Shown here piece after piece: positions 1-8,362 of a stretch of 17,209 nucleotides of DNA. Positions within the stretch are counted from its first letter, which is position 1. The number at the start of each line of letters is the position of its first letter. Below the pieces are notes generated by a model, which had not been told where the DNA came from, made no database searches, and worked only from the letters and a program-made list of their open reading frames with translations. Source of the DNA: Planctomycetales bacterium (GTDB lineage Bacteria > Planctomycetota > Planctomycetia > Isosphaerales > Isosphaeraceae); contig DAHZZC010000854.1 of assembly GCA_027435495.1 (NCBI GenBank), forward strand, positions 1 through 17,209. Reading direction: 5' to 3'. Position numbers and translations under genes: made by a program.

Positions 1-194
1 GGGGCTCCCTGACCGGCCAGAATGCCGAATCTCTCACGAGGCCACCCGGTGGACCGATCGTGCAACGCCGCGACGGAAGCCTGGTCGGGTGAGATCGGCT
101 CACTGTCGGAGTCGCATCAATCGGATTTGAATGGATATCCAGACTTCCGCCCATTCCTCATCGCGACGCTGGAACCGCCTACATCGGAGAGACC

Positions 195-632
195 ATGGCA
201 ACCGACCCGACCGAGATCGTCCGGAACTGGTACGAGAAGGGTGTCAACCAGCACGACATGAAAATCATCCTCGGATCTCTACGCGAGGATGTGGAGTGGT
301 GGTGCTTCGGCCCGCCGGGGTATCTTACCAACGGGTATTACAAGGGCCACGTCCAGGTCGAGCAGTTCTTCGCGAACCTGAACGCGACCCTTGCGGTCAA
401 GAGCTTCGAGCCGTACGAGTACCACGCCGCCGGACAGGTGGTCACGGTCGTCGGACTGGAGCAGGGGACCATCCGGCAGTGGGGGACGCCCGAGTCCAAC
501 CAGCCGTTCTACAATTACTGGGTCCACATGTTTTACTTCGAGGGAGAAAAGGTGCGGAAGTTCCGCGCCAATTACACGGTCATCGAACCGGGCTCGGTTC
601 CCTCGCCGGTTGGGCCGCTCAAAACGTCGTGA
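195..632 (+). CDS. SnoaL-like / NTF2-like family protein
   Basis: This 145-residue protein has the length and pattern of the SnoaL/NTF2-like alpha+beta cone fold. An N-terminal helix (TEIVRNWYEKGVNQHD, about residues 5-20) is followed by alternating strands with many aromatics (VEWWCFGPP; FYNYWVHMFYFEGEKV; KFRANYT). The family includes ketosteroid-isomerase-like enzymes, polyketide cyclases and many uncharacterised small-ligand binders, so no reaction can be assigned. No signal peptide or membrane segment is visible, so it is probably cytosolic. The ATG start is preceded by GGAGAG at 186-191, a good ribosome binding site. Its last 14 bases overlap, tail to tail, the end of the minus-strand kinase gene. 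No operon partner is visible upstream within the window. The fold call is fairly secure; the function is unknown. Confidence 0.85.
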   Translation: MATDPTEIVRNWYEKGVNQHDMKIILGSLREDVEWWCFGPPGYLTNGYYKGHVQVEQFFANLNATLAVKSFEPYEYHAAGQVVTVVGLEQGTIRQWGTPESNQPFYNYWVHMFYFEGEKVRKFRANYTVIEPGSVPSPVGPLKTS

Positions 633-3600
633 TGGTGCGTTCGTCGAGGGCGTCGGCATGGTCCGTCGCCCCCCAATTTCGGTACGTCTCGCGGGCGGCG
701 GCCAGTTCCAGGCGGGCCGTCGCCTCGTCGCCGCACTTGCGAGCGAGTTCCGCCGACCGATGCCTCGCCAGGGCCTGAACCGGGAGGTATCCGTATCGCT
801 CGGCTGCCGCGGCGGCCTCTTCGTAGGCTCTCCTCGCCTCGGCGTGCCGGCCGCGCAACCGATGCGCCTCGGCTGCGAGCAGCCGCTCCTTGTGGCGGAA
901 GTTGTGGTCGCAATGCTTGGCCCAGCCAACGAACATCCGGTGCGCTCGTGTCACGGTCCGGAGCGATCGACGACGATCCGCCCCGGCCAGCCGGGGATAA
1001 CGCGCGGCCTGCACCAGGGCCTCGTAGAAATGATGCTCGGCCCAGTGGAGCATCCCTCGCGAGTCGTTCAGATACCCCGACGACGCCCGAGCCGCCGCAA
1101 GCGCCGCCTCGTAATCACCGCGGAGGTAAAGCAACTGGGTTTTGAGGATGTAATAGAAGTGGGCATAGTGCCGGCATCCGAATCCGACGAGTCGGGTGAC
1201 GAATTCGTTCTCGTCGAACTCGGCATCGCTCAGCGAGAGCGGGCCGAGAGTCTCGCCGCGCAGGTTGCGAATGAACTGCCGGACGCAGGCGATCAGCCCG
1301 GCCGGCTCGCGCAGGTGGGCCCGTCGGAGGACTTCGAGGTAGCGTTCCGACCTGTCCCAGACCTCGTTCAACTGCATCCCGCGCATGTGATAACTCATGA
1401 TCGTACAGACGCTGGAGTTGCCGATATTGAAGAGGTCAGCGGCGCCCTCGTAGCCGCCGCATCGGGCCTCGGTGGCGGCCCTGTAGGCGACCTGCCACAT
1501 GGACTCGGCCTCGGTGGCCGGGCGAGTCCAGGGCATCGCGAAGTAGCCGACGACGAAGTTCACCTCGCCAAGCTGGTCGGTGTTCGCAAACTTTTTCAGC
1601 AGGTTCAGCGAGAGCTGGCCGAACTCGTAGCCGACCTCATGCCGGCCGAGGACGCCCCCCTGAAAGATGGTCCCGTAGGCCATGTAGCAGATGGTGCAGT
1701 GCCGGGTATTCCCGTGGCGGAGGCAGAGGTTCAGGCCCTTGGTCGAGAGGGCGACGTTGAGCTCGGGCTGGACCTGGTAGGCCGCCTTGAGCATCGCACT
1801 GATGATCCGGACGGCGGCTTCCCGGCGTGGGTCGTCCATCACGGGAAGGTGGACCAGGTCGGCGACCTGCCTCCCTCGGAGCAGGAGCCGCGACCAGGTG
1901 TAATCGAGGAGGAAGTTGAGGAGTCGGAACCGGGCCGGGAGCTTCAAGCCCACCAGGGCCGCTCCTTGCCGGCCGACGGCGTAGGCCTCGGCGAAGCGGG
2001 CCATGTTGGTGTAGAAGTGGACCATCTGCTCGTAGGCAGCGGCGCGGTCCTGGTCGGAGGGGGCGAGGGTGGCGGCCTTTTTGTAGAGATCCTCGGCGTG
2101 GTCGAAGGCGAGCAGGCCGACCGCCTTCGCCGCGGCGACCGTGTAGCATCGGCTCGCTTCCGAAGCCCGGCCAGCGGCTTCGTAGTGGGCCGCGAGGGTC
2201 TCCGGCTCGACATCGGCGAGGCCCGAGAGGACGTCAGCCAGCCGGGAGTGAGCGAGCCGTCGCGAGGGGTCGTCGAGCTGTGCGACCACGCTTTCGCGGA
2301 CGCGGTCGTGGTAGGTCTCGATCTCGTCGTCAAGGTGCGGGCCGGTCGTTCGGACGAGGTGCTCGGAGCGCAGGATGGAGACGATGTGCGGCGGAAGCTG
2401 GCCGAGTCCGGCGGCCTCTTCCGCGATCCGGAGCCGGACGGGCTGGCCCGCGACGGCGATCGCCTCAAGTAGGCCCCGGGCCTCGGTCGAAAGGGCCTGA
2501 ACGCGGGCGCGAAGGATTCGGTCGAGGTCCACGCCGCCCGATGAGGCCGTCGACAGTCCAGCGCGGAGGTGGCGCGCCAGTTCGACGACGAAGAACGCGC
2601 TTCCGCCCGATTCGCGAGCGACCCACTCGGCCTCGGAGAGGGCCGAGGCGTCGCCACCCAGCAGGACTCCGGCCAGCTCGACGGCCTCGTCAGGCGTCAA
2701 CGCCTCGACACCGATCGTGGACTGGACCGGAGCGTCCTCGCCGGTTGGGATTTGAAGGGCACGAAGACAGGGGCTCACCCCGATCGACTCGCTCCGATAG
2801 GTCAGCAGGAGCAGGAGTCTCGGCGCCCCTGGGGTCCGCAGGACGTACGAGAGCAGCGCGGCACCGTCGACGTCGCCCCATTGAAAGTCGTCGATCCAGG
2901 CGACCAGCGGCCATCGCCCGGCGATCCGGGCGAGCAGCTCACGCAGGGCGCCGAAGGCCCGGGCGCGCAACTGGCGGAGGTCGCTGAGGTCGTCGCCGTC
3001 CCGCGCCGCCTCGGCGACGGCCTCGATCCGGGTCAGGACCGGGAAGATCCGGGTCAGCGCCGCGACGTCGGGTGGAAGGAGCGGCTTAACCTCGTGGTGG
3101 CTCAGCGGGAGCAGGAACCGGGTGAGGGTGTCGACCAGGCTATCCACGGCCTTGTAGGGGACAGACTCCTGCTCATAACATCGACCGGTGAGGATGACGA
3201 CGTCGCCCCGGGCGGCGATCTCGTCGAGGAAGTGCTCGACCAGCACGGTTTTGCCGGCCCCCGATCGACCGTGGACCGAGCAGACGGCCGCCCGGCCTTC
3301 GAGCATCTGGGAAAAGGTCCGCCGGAGCTCGGCGAGGTGCCGATCGCGGCCGATGAAGGCCGGAACTTCGGGCACGGACGACGGAACGGCGGGGAGAGTG
3401 ATCGACGACGGCTCGTCGCCCTCGGCGAGGGCGGCGAGGATCTCCGGGCCGCTCGGGCGCGCCTGGGGATCGCGGCAAAGCAGGCGGACGCAGAGGCGGT
3501 TGAGGTCCTCGGGGACGCCAGGAATCCGCTCGATCGGCGCGGGGCCGTCTCGGTCCTGCTTGGCCCAGAGGACCACCGAGCGGGTGTGGTGGAACGGGAG

Positions 3601-4506
3601 TTGCCCGGTGAGGGCCTGATAGAGCATCACGCCGACGGCGTACCAGTCGCTGGCCGGGGTGAGTGGGGCGGCCCGGGCCTGCTCGGGCGACATGTAGGCC
3701 ACAGTTCCGGCGACCAGCCCCTGTTCGGCGAGGTCGGCCCATCGGCTGGCCCAGCGCGAATCGGAGCCGTCACCGGCGGCTTCCTCATGTGGGGCATGGC
3801 TGAGCGGGTAGACCAGGCCGAAGTCGAGCAGGACGACCCGGCCGTCGGGTCGAACAAGGACGTTGGCCGGCTTGATGTCGCGGTGAAGTTGGCCGGCCTG
3901 ATGAAGGGCGTAGGTCCCCTCGGCCACCTGCCGGAAGGCGCGGCGGAGCCGGCGGAGGTCCGGGAGAATCGTCGGCGGCGAGAGTATCGTCGGCACGGCT
4001 GTCGCGGGAGGACGGGGAATCCAATGGCCGTCGCTGGGCAGTCGGATGGTCACCGATGTGGCGGACGACCCGGCCGCCACCGCTTCCTCGGGTGCTTGCT
4101 GGGTCGAGACCTCGGCCGTCCGGCTGGTGGAGATGGGGTCGGTCTTCTCGCCGGGAGGCGTCATCGAGATCGTCGACCCAACCGGGTCGGCGGACCGCCC
4201 GCGTACGTACGAGAGAAGGTCGACGCCGTCGATCAGTTCCATCGTGAAGAACCATCGTTCGCCGTCGGAGATCAGTTCGTAGAGCGGGACAAGGTTCGGA
4301 TGGACGATCGCCGCGAGCGAACGGAACTCCTGCTTGAACCGGTAGATCGCCGTTGCATCCATGTGGAGCAGCGTCTTCAACGCAACGCGCGCGTTGCGCT
4401 GCCGGTCGTGGGCCTCGTAGACGACGCCGAAGCCGCCGGACTTGAGCCGGCGCACGACCTGAAATCGTTCCGTCCCTTGAAAGTCTCCGCCGGGGGTCGG
4501 CATCAT
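619..4506 (-). CDS. Ser/Thr protein kinase fused to AAA-type ATPase and helical-repeat region
   Basis: This is a cytosolic multidomain signalling protein of about 1,295 residues. Residues 15-365 form a Hanks-type kinase: Gly-rich loop SGGFGVV (23-29), VALK with Lys44, HRDIKPAN (208-215), DFG (228-230), GTVAYMSPEQ (267-276) and DWYAVGVMLY (287-296). A Ser/Thr/Pro-rich insert of about 75 residues (roughly 103-180) sits before the helix leading to the catalytic loop. The first Gly of the canonical loop is Lys (LKSGGFG). Residues 382-750 form an AAA_16/MalT-like ATPase: Walker A GRSGAGKT (413-420) and Walker B PLVAWIDDFQWGD (533-545). The rest is helical and TPR-like (for example ETLAAHYEAAGRASEASRCY). 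Kinase-ATPase-repeat fusions of this kind (PknK-like) are known signalling proteins; substrates are unknown here. The tandem ATG at 4506/4503 gives a start close to the kinase domain. In-frame ATGs at 4530 and 4584 are alternatives, none with a strong ribosome binding site. Confidence 0.93.
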   Translation of the reverse strand: MMPTPGGDFQGTERFQVVRRLKSGGFGVVYEAHDRQRNARVALKTLLHMDATAIYRFKQEFRSLAAIVHPNLVPLYELISDGERWFFTMELIDGVDLLSYVRGRSADPVGSTISMTPPGEKTDPISTSRTAEVSTQQAPEEAVAAGSSATSVTIRLPSDGHWIPRPPATAVPTILSPPTILPDLRRLRRAFRQVAEGTYALHQAGQLHRDIKPANVLVRPDGRVVLLDFGLVYPLSHAPHEEAAGDGSDSRWASRWADLAEQGLVAGTVAYMSPEQARAAPLTPASDWYAVGVMLYQALTGQLPFHHTRSVVLWAKQDRDGPAPIERIPGVPEDLNRLCVRLLCRDPQARPSGPEILAALAEGDEPSSITLPAVPSSVPEVPAFIGRDRHLAELRRTFSQMLEGRAAVCSVHGRSGAGKTVLVEHFLDEIAARGDVVILTGRCYEQESVPYKAVDSLVDTLTRFLLPLSHHEVKPLLPPDVAALTRIFPVLTRIEAVAEAARDGDDLSDLRQLRARAFGALRELLARIAGRWPLVAWIDDFQWGDVDGAALLSYVLRTPGAPRLLLLLTYRSESIGVSPCLRALQIPTGEDAPVQSTIGVEALTPDEAVELAGVLLGGDASALSEAEWVARESGGSAFFVVELARHLRAGLSTASSGGVDLDRILRARVQALSTEARGLLEAIAVAGQPVRLRIAEEAAGLGQLPPHIVSILRSEHLVRTTGPHLDDEIETYHDRVRESVVAQLDDPSRRLAHSRLADVLSGLADVEPETLAAHYEAAGRASEASRCYTVAAAKAVGLLAFDHAEDLYKKAATLAPSDQDRAAAYEQMVHFYTNMARFAEAYAVGRQGAALVGLKLPARFRLLNFLLDYTWSRLLLRGRQVADLVHLPVMDDPRREAAVRIISAMLKAAYQVQPELNVALSTKGLNLCLRHGNTRHCTICYMAYGTIFQGGVLGRHEVGYEFGQLSLNLLKKFANTDQLGEVNFVVGYFAMPWTRPATEAESMWQVAYRAATEARCGGYEGAADLFNIGNSSVCTIMSYHMRGMQLNEVWDRSERYLEVLRRAHLREPAGLIACVRQFIRNLRGETLGPLSLSDAEFDENEFVTRLVGFGCRHYAHFYYILKTQLLYLRGDYEAALAAARASSGYLNDSRGMLHWAEHHFYEALVQAARYPRLAGADRRRSLRTVTRAHRMFVGWAKHCDHNFRHKERLLAAEAHRLRGRHAEARRAYEEAAAAAERYGYLPVQALARHRSAELARKCGDEATARLELAAARETYRNWGATDHADALDERTITTF

Positions 4507-4877
4507 AGCGGGCCCTACCGGGGGCGACATGCAGGACCGACCATGGGCCCGACGCGGCCGGCGACACGCCAGGCCGGGGATCATCGGCCCAATGGCGACG
4601 GATCGGCCGTGCCCTCATGTCTCCCTGAGTCTCACCTGGAGTCATCCAGATGATCCCCGACAGGGCGCCCCGCGTCAAGGGACGCCTTCCCATCCAAAAT
4701 TTCCAGGACGGAGCTTGAATTCGTTTTCAAGGGGTACGATCTATCCTGTGAGGCTGCGTGCCGCTAGGCTATCGGTCGCCGGCCGTGATGCGATCGCGGC
4801 GCGGCGTGGCGGAAGCGGGGTCGGTGCCGAGCCGCCAGCGACCCGGCGGATCGGTCGCGATCGGGGGGCCATCGTCC
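4507..4877. other. Divergent intergenic region, kinase gene / split VioB-like cluster
   Basis: This stretch separates the minus-strand kinase start from the plus-strand VioB-like start, so both promoters should lie here. The part around 4695-4750 is visibly AT-richer than its surroundings and contains an 18-bp inverted repeat (4714-4731). Frames extending the neighbouring genes into this region remain open, but they read as Arg/Pro-rich low-complexity peptide. I take that as GC-driven openness rather than coding. No tRNA, ribosomal RNA or clear terminator is visible. Confidence 0.6.
4714..4731. promoter_or_regulatory. Inverted repeat, possible operator upstream of the VioB-like cluster
   Basis: CTTGAA (4714-4719), a 6-base spacer, then TTCAAG (4726-4731) form a perfect 6+6 inverted repeat in an AT-rich patch about 150 bp upstream of the VioB-like start. 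TTGAAT (4715-4720) could also serve as a weak -35 element, with TATCCT (4742-4747) too far away for ideal spacing. An operator for a dimeric regulator or part of a promoter is inferred from position and symmetry only. No adjacent regulator gene with a recognised DNA-binding domain supports it. Confidence 0.3.
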
Positions 4878-6968
4878 ATGGGGCTGTTCGACTTCCCGCG
4901 GATCCACGTCTGGGGGACGCACCGGATCAATGTCGCGACCGGCAATAACGATAGCATGAGCCCCGGTACCGAAGGGGCGATCACCTCCGACTCCGAGCAG
5001 GTCCGCGCCGTCACCGCGGGCCGATCCGACGCCGAGTTCGCCGCCTGGATGGAATCGCTGGGCGCCGCTGGCGGCCCGACCTCCGGCTGGATCAACGCCC
5101 AGTGGAATTATTACGGGGATATGTCTTTCCGGTTTGCCGACGTTCGTGTTCAGTCGATTCAGCTCGGATATGACCGGCTCATCTCCGAGCCGTCGGAAGA
5201 TCCGCTCGTCGGTGCCGCGGTCTACCTCAACGACGCGGTGATGTGCGACACCAACCCCGAAGGCTACGATACCACGCAGATCTTCGCCGAGGCGCTGGAA
5301 ATCCGGGCACCCGGTGCCCTGGCCGGGACCGGAACCTTCCTCAGCCGGAAGCCGACCCGAGCCGCGACCCGCTGGCTCAACTGGTTCCGCAACATCAATT
5401 TTCACGGCACCGCCTTCCCGAATTCCAGTGGAGGCGCCGGCGGGGCCTCCGCGACGTTCCAGCACGGCATGGTCGTCGAGAAGGGGGACCTGGGGCGCGC
5501 CCCGCGCGAGGGCGACGCCTACGACGAGGTCTTCCATCGCTTCCTCCCCCTCCCGGCCTCGCCGGGCGCCTCGGCGATGGCCGAGGCCTTGCGCCGAGAG
5601 GACGTCCAGGGCCTGGTCTTCCGGTACAACCTCTACCTGACCTATCCGAGGATCACCGACCCGGGCCTCGCCGAGATGTTCCGCCGCGGCGAGAAGGCCG
5701 AGAACCCGGCGATCCGCCTGCTGGTCGGCACGATCGCCCCCTGGCTCGTTGGCGAGCCCGAATCGATCACGATGGGCCGGTTCCTCCGCCCGGCCAACTC
5801 GTTCACGAACTCCTACCGGATCGGCGGCCCGACCCCGCCGAAGCCGTACTATCTCTCTCCCTGCGTGGCGCGGGTGGACCAGGAGGCCGGGAAGATCTCG
5901 ATCGACGTCGCCAACTGCCTCCCCGAGATCGGCTCCGACGGGATGAAATACCGGATGGGCGAGGTCACCCTGGGCGTCCGCAAGGCGACTCCGCCCGGCA
6001 CCAACCCCGCCGGCAACACCTCGCCCGTCACCACTCTCGGCACGATCACCAACGATCGTGAGACGTACCAGCTCCTCGGCGGCCTCTTCGACGTCGACTA
6101 CGCCGCCCTGCCGCCCGAGCCGAAGAAGCTCCTGAACGACGACGGGTACGAGATGGTCCTGGCGACCTCCGATTGCGGAGTCCTGCTCTACGAGCCGGAA
6201 TACATGGTCGCGAGCGATTGCGAATGCAGCTACCTCGATGACCTTCCCCCCGGGAAGCGCTGGGACGATGCCGACGTCCACGACTCCCTCAAAAAGATGC
6301 CGACGCCCGCGCTCCGGGGCGAGGTCCCGATTTACGTCCGGCGCCGGGGGGAGGTCCCGACCGGGCCCGTCGCGCTCTCCGTCGAGCAATGGCAGTTCAC
6401 CCCGACCGGCGACCCGAACAACCTCGGCTACTACAATTACCCGGTCCAGCTCCGCTCCGAGACGTTCGAGGTGCAGGGCGGCGGGCCGACCTCGTATCGG
6501 CTCCGGCCCCTCGGCGGGCCGGGCATCTCGTACTATCGGTTCGTGGGGCCGGGGCAGTGGCCGGCCGTGATCGACCCCGCGACGTTCGCCAACCTGAGCT
6601 TCGCCGAGAACATGACGATCCTCCGCGTCCTCCCCTACTGGGACGACTCGAAGGTCTCCGACGACAACCTGACCTTCGACCTCGTCTATCGCGAGGTCTT
6701 CCGCTATTACAAGCTGATCTTCCCGGCGATGAGCCGACGGCTGGACATGGCCGACCCGGCCATCTGGGCCTCGCCGACGGCCGCCTCGTACGTCCTTCGG
6801 ATGATCGACCTCCGGCTCTGGGAGACCTACAACTACATGCCGAGGACCCGCGACCTCTCGGCGTCCCGGCGCCGGCTGGTCGAGCGGTTCTGCCGGAAGG
6901 TGATCGCCGCTCACAAGGGCGCCGCGATCGCGCCCTCGCCGGCGACCGCGCCCGCGCCCGCGCCCTGA
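4878..6968 (+). CDS. VioB-like protein, N-terminal half (split iminophenyl-pyruvate dimer synthase homologue)
   Basis: This 696-residue protein resembles the N-terminal portion of VioB/RebD. Those enzymes couple two molecules of an amino-acid-derived imine (indole-3-pyruvate imine) in violacein and indolocarbazole synthesis. The N-terminus GLFDFPRIHVWGTHRINV matches the VioB start pattern (LDFPRIHF...RVN). The C-terminal part carries YREVFRYYKLIFPAMS and YNYMPRTRDLSASRRRL, matching VioB segments that precede its ferritin-like domain (YRHVMAYYELVYPFMS; YYMPSTRELS). These comparisons rest on recalled sequence. After this block the protein ends in a short Ala/Pro-rich tail. Cys433, Cys448 and Cys450 cluster in the region 430-455. 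The ATG at 4878 is chosen because the homology starts there; GGGGGG at 4863-4868 is a weak ribosome binding site, and a GTG at 4758 would only add Arg/Pro-rich sequence. No signal peptide or membrane helix is seen. The missing C-terminal half is encoded 76 bases downstream. The true substrate is unknown. Confidence 0.85.
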   Translation: MGLFDFPRIHVWGTHRINVATGNNDSMSPGTEGAITSDSEQVRAVTAGRSDAEFAAWMESLGAAGGPTSGWINAQWNYYGDMSFRFADVRVQSIQLGYDRLISEPSEDPLVGAAVYLNDAVMCDTNPEGYDTTQIFAEALEIRAPGALAGTGTFLSRKPTRAATRWLNWFRNINFHGTAFPNSSGGAGGASATFQHGMVVEKGDLGRAPREGDAYDEVFHRFLPLPASPGASAMAEALRREDVQGLVFRYNLYLTYPRITDPGLAEMFRRGEKAENPAIRLLVGTIAPWLVGEPESITMGRFLRPANSFTNSYRIGGPTPPKPYYLSPCVARVDQEAGKISIDVANCLPEIGSDGMKYRMGEVTLGVRKATPPGTNPAGNTSPVTTLGTITNDRETYQLLGGLFDVDYAALPPEPKKLLNDDGYEMVLATSDCGVLLYEPEYMVASDCECSYLDDLPPGKRWDDADVHDSLKKMPTPALRGEVPIYVRRRGEVPTGPVALSVEQWQFTPTGDPNNLGYYNYPVQLRSETFEVQGGGPTSYRLRPLGGPGISYYRFVGPGQWPAVIDPATFANLSFAENMTILRVLPYWDDSKVSDDNLTFDLVYREVFRYYKLIFPAMSRRLDMADPAIWASPTAASYVLRMIDLRLWETYNYMPRTRDLSASRRRLVERFCRKVIAAHKGAAIAPSPATAPAPAP

Positions 6969-7033
6969 GGGCCCTTTCACGATCCCCGAGCCCGACGGAC
7001 AGATCCGCCCCTTCCGCACCCTCGACGAACCAC

Positions 7034-7040
7034 GGGGAGG
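7034..7040 (+). promoter_or_regulatory. Ribosome binding site fixing a TTG start
   Basis: GGGGAGG lies four bases before the TTG at 7045. It is the strongest Shine-Dalgarno match in the 76-base gap after the upstream gene and supports the TTG as the start of the ferritin-like gene. Confidence 0.7.
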
Positions 7041-7044
7041 CCCC

Positions 7045-8274
7045 TTGCTCCGCATCAACAAGAAGACCGGCGAGATCCCGACCGACTTCCGGGACGATTA
7101 CCTGGAGCTGCTCTGGCTGCTCGACCAGGCGGCGGGGCTGGAGCACTCGCTGCTCGTGTCGTACCTCTATGCTCTCTTCTCGATCAAGGACAAATACAGG
7201 GAGGTGCGGGGCGACCTCTCGACGCGGTCGTACCTCGAGCACTCGCCGAACGGACGGGGTGGGATCTCGGTGCTGAAGGAGCACGACAGTTTCCTCGACG
7301 TGGCGCTCGAGGAGATGCAGCATTTCAGCCTGGTCAACCGGTTCCTCGCCGACCTCGGCGCCGCCCCCAACCTGACGCCGCAGGTGTATCCCTACTCGTG
7401 CGACCTCTACCCGTTCGACCTCGCCCTGATCCCCCTGACGCGATACGCCTCGGCGACCTACCTCTGGATCGAGGCCGACGCCTGCGCGCTGAGCCTCGAC
7501 CCCGAATGCGAGGGCAAGGGCGAGCCCCCCGAATTCATCCGGGAGGTCCGCGAGGTCCTCGCGAAGGGGAGCCATCGGCCGATCAACGGCATCCCGCGCA
7601 ATCACCTGGGGAGCCTCTACCAGAGGATCGTGGCCCAGGTGCGCAAGGTCGCCGCCGCGCCCCCCGCGTTTTTGCCGGCCGGCTTCCCCTGGGGCGACTG
7701 GGACGAGCGGATGAACTGGATCCTCGACCAGGGCGAGGTGGCCCATTATCGGTTCTTCCGCGGCGTCTTCACCGGCGAGGCGTTCGGTGTCTCCGACCCG
7801 TGGAAGCGCGGCCGGGATTATCCGTCGTACAACTTCCGGAGGCTCACGGCCTACCCCGGCGACGAGGACACCATCCCCAATGAGGACGCCCGCCAGCTCG
7901 CCTGGCTGGCGGACCTTCATTACTGGATCCTCCTGGGCCTGCTCGACCAGGGTTTCCGGTACAGGGAGCTTCGGCTCCGATACGCGGCGATCGACGCGAT
8001 GACCCTGGGCCTCTGGGCGCTCGGCCTGCACCTCGCGCGGGTGTACCAGGTGGGCGTCCCGTTCGACCCGTTCTCCACCCAGATCGAGATGGGTCGAACT
8101 CCCGAATTCGCGGCGGCGGTCCTCGGCCTGCTGATCCGAGAGGCCCAGGATCTGGTCTGCTCGCTCGATGCCCGGAATCTGCTCCCGACCGACTACGACC
8201 CGACGCTTTTCCGGGTGCTCCTCGACAACCTCCAGGGCGCCCACGCCCTCGACGGATCCGGGCGGCTGCTATAA
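7045..8274 (+). CDS. VioB-like protein, C-terminal half: ferritin-like domain
   Basis: This 409-residue protein matches the C-terminal ferritin-like part of VioB/RebD (Pfam 'Ferritin-like', VioB/RebD iminophenyl-pyruvate dimer synthase domain). A four-helix pattern with candidate di-metal ligands is visible: Glu33 in LEHSLLVSYLYALFS, Glu90 and His93 in EEMQHFSLVNRFLADLG, Glu143 in TYLWIEAD, and Glu231 and His234 in DQGEVAHYRFF. The family signature 'DQGE' before the last helix is present. The C-terminal block YAAIDAMTLGLWALGLHL (313-330) also resembles VioB (AAIDLMTGLLRPLS). No N-terminal VioB region is fused; it is the separate gene just upstream, probably co-transcribed. The two products are likely to form one enzyme complex. 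VioB and RebD are described as haem-containing oxidative dimerising enzymes; whether this protein binds haem, non-haem iron or both cannot be read from sequence. It starts at TTG, supported by GGGGAGG. The family call is strong; the reaction is inference. Confidence 0.87.
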   Translation: MLRINKKTGEIPTDFRDDYLELLWLLDQAAGLEHSLLVSYLYALFSIKDKYREVRGDLSTRSYLEHSPNGRGGISVLKEHDSFLDVALEEMQHFSLVNRFLADLGAAPNLTPQVYPYSCDLYPFDLALIPLTRYASATYLWIEADACALSLDPECEGKGEPPEFIREVREVLAKGSHRPINGIPRNHLGSLYQRIVAQVRKVAAAPPAFLPAGFPWGDWDERMNWILDQGEVAHYRFFRGVFTGEAFGVSDPWKRGRDYPSYNFRRLTAYPGDEDTIPNEDARQLAWLADLHYWILLGLLDQGFRYRELRLRYAAIDAMTLGLWALGLHLARVYQVGVPFDPFSTQIEMGRTPEFAAAVLGLLIREAQDLVCSLDARNLLPTDYDPTLFRVLLDNLQGAHALDGSGRLL

Positions 8275-8362
8275 TGAAAACGAATCGGCCCGGCTCGGGT
8301 GTCCGGGGGGCTCGGCCCGTCGACAATCCGGCGCGAGGGCCCGCGCCCCTTGGGAACAGGGA

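Noticed and set aside
22..261. Small plus-strand frame before the SnoaL-like gene
   Set aside because: No ribosome binding site or recognisable pattern, and it overlaps the well-supported start at 195 in another frame.
391..2472. Long plus-strand frame over the 3' half of the kinase gene
   Set aside because: Mirrors the codon periodicity of the minus-strand gene, overlaps the SnoaL-like gene as well, and shows no recognisable motif.
4381..4398. Perfect 18-bp palindrome CGCAACGCG/CGCGTTGCG
   Set aside because: It lies inside the kinase coding region just before the conserved VALK segment and is explained by CGC, AAC, GCG and GTT codons; no evidence of a binding site.
2569..4653. Long plus-strand frame over the kinase and ATPase domains
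   Set aside because: The minus strand encodes unmistakable kinase and Walker motifs; the plus-strand translation is low-complexity Gly/Arg/Val/Asp-rich sequence.
4764..7061. Very long open frame antisense to the first VioB-like gene
   Set aside because: Gly/Arg/Asp-rich translation without domain pattern. In GC-rich genes the complementary frame often stays open, and the sense frame has clear family motifs.
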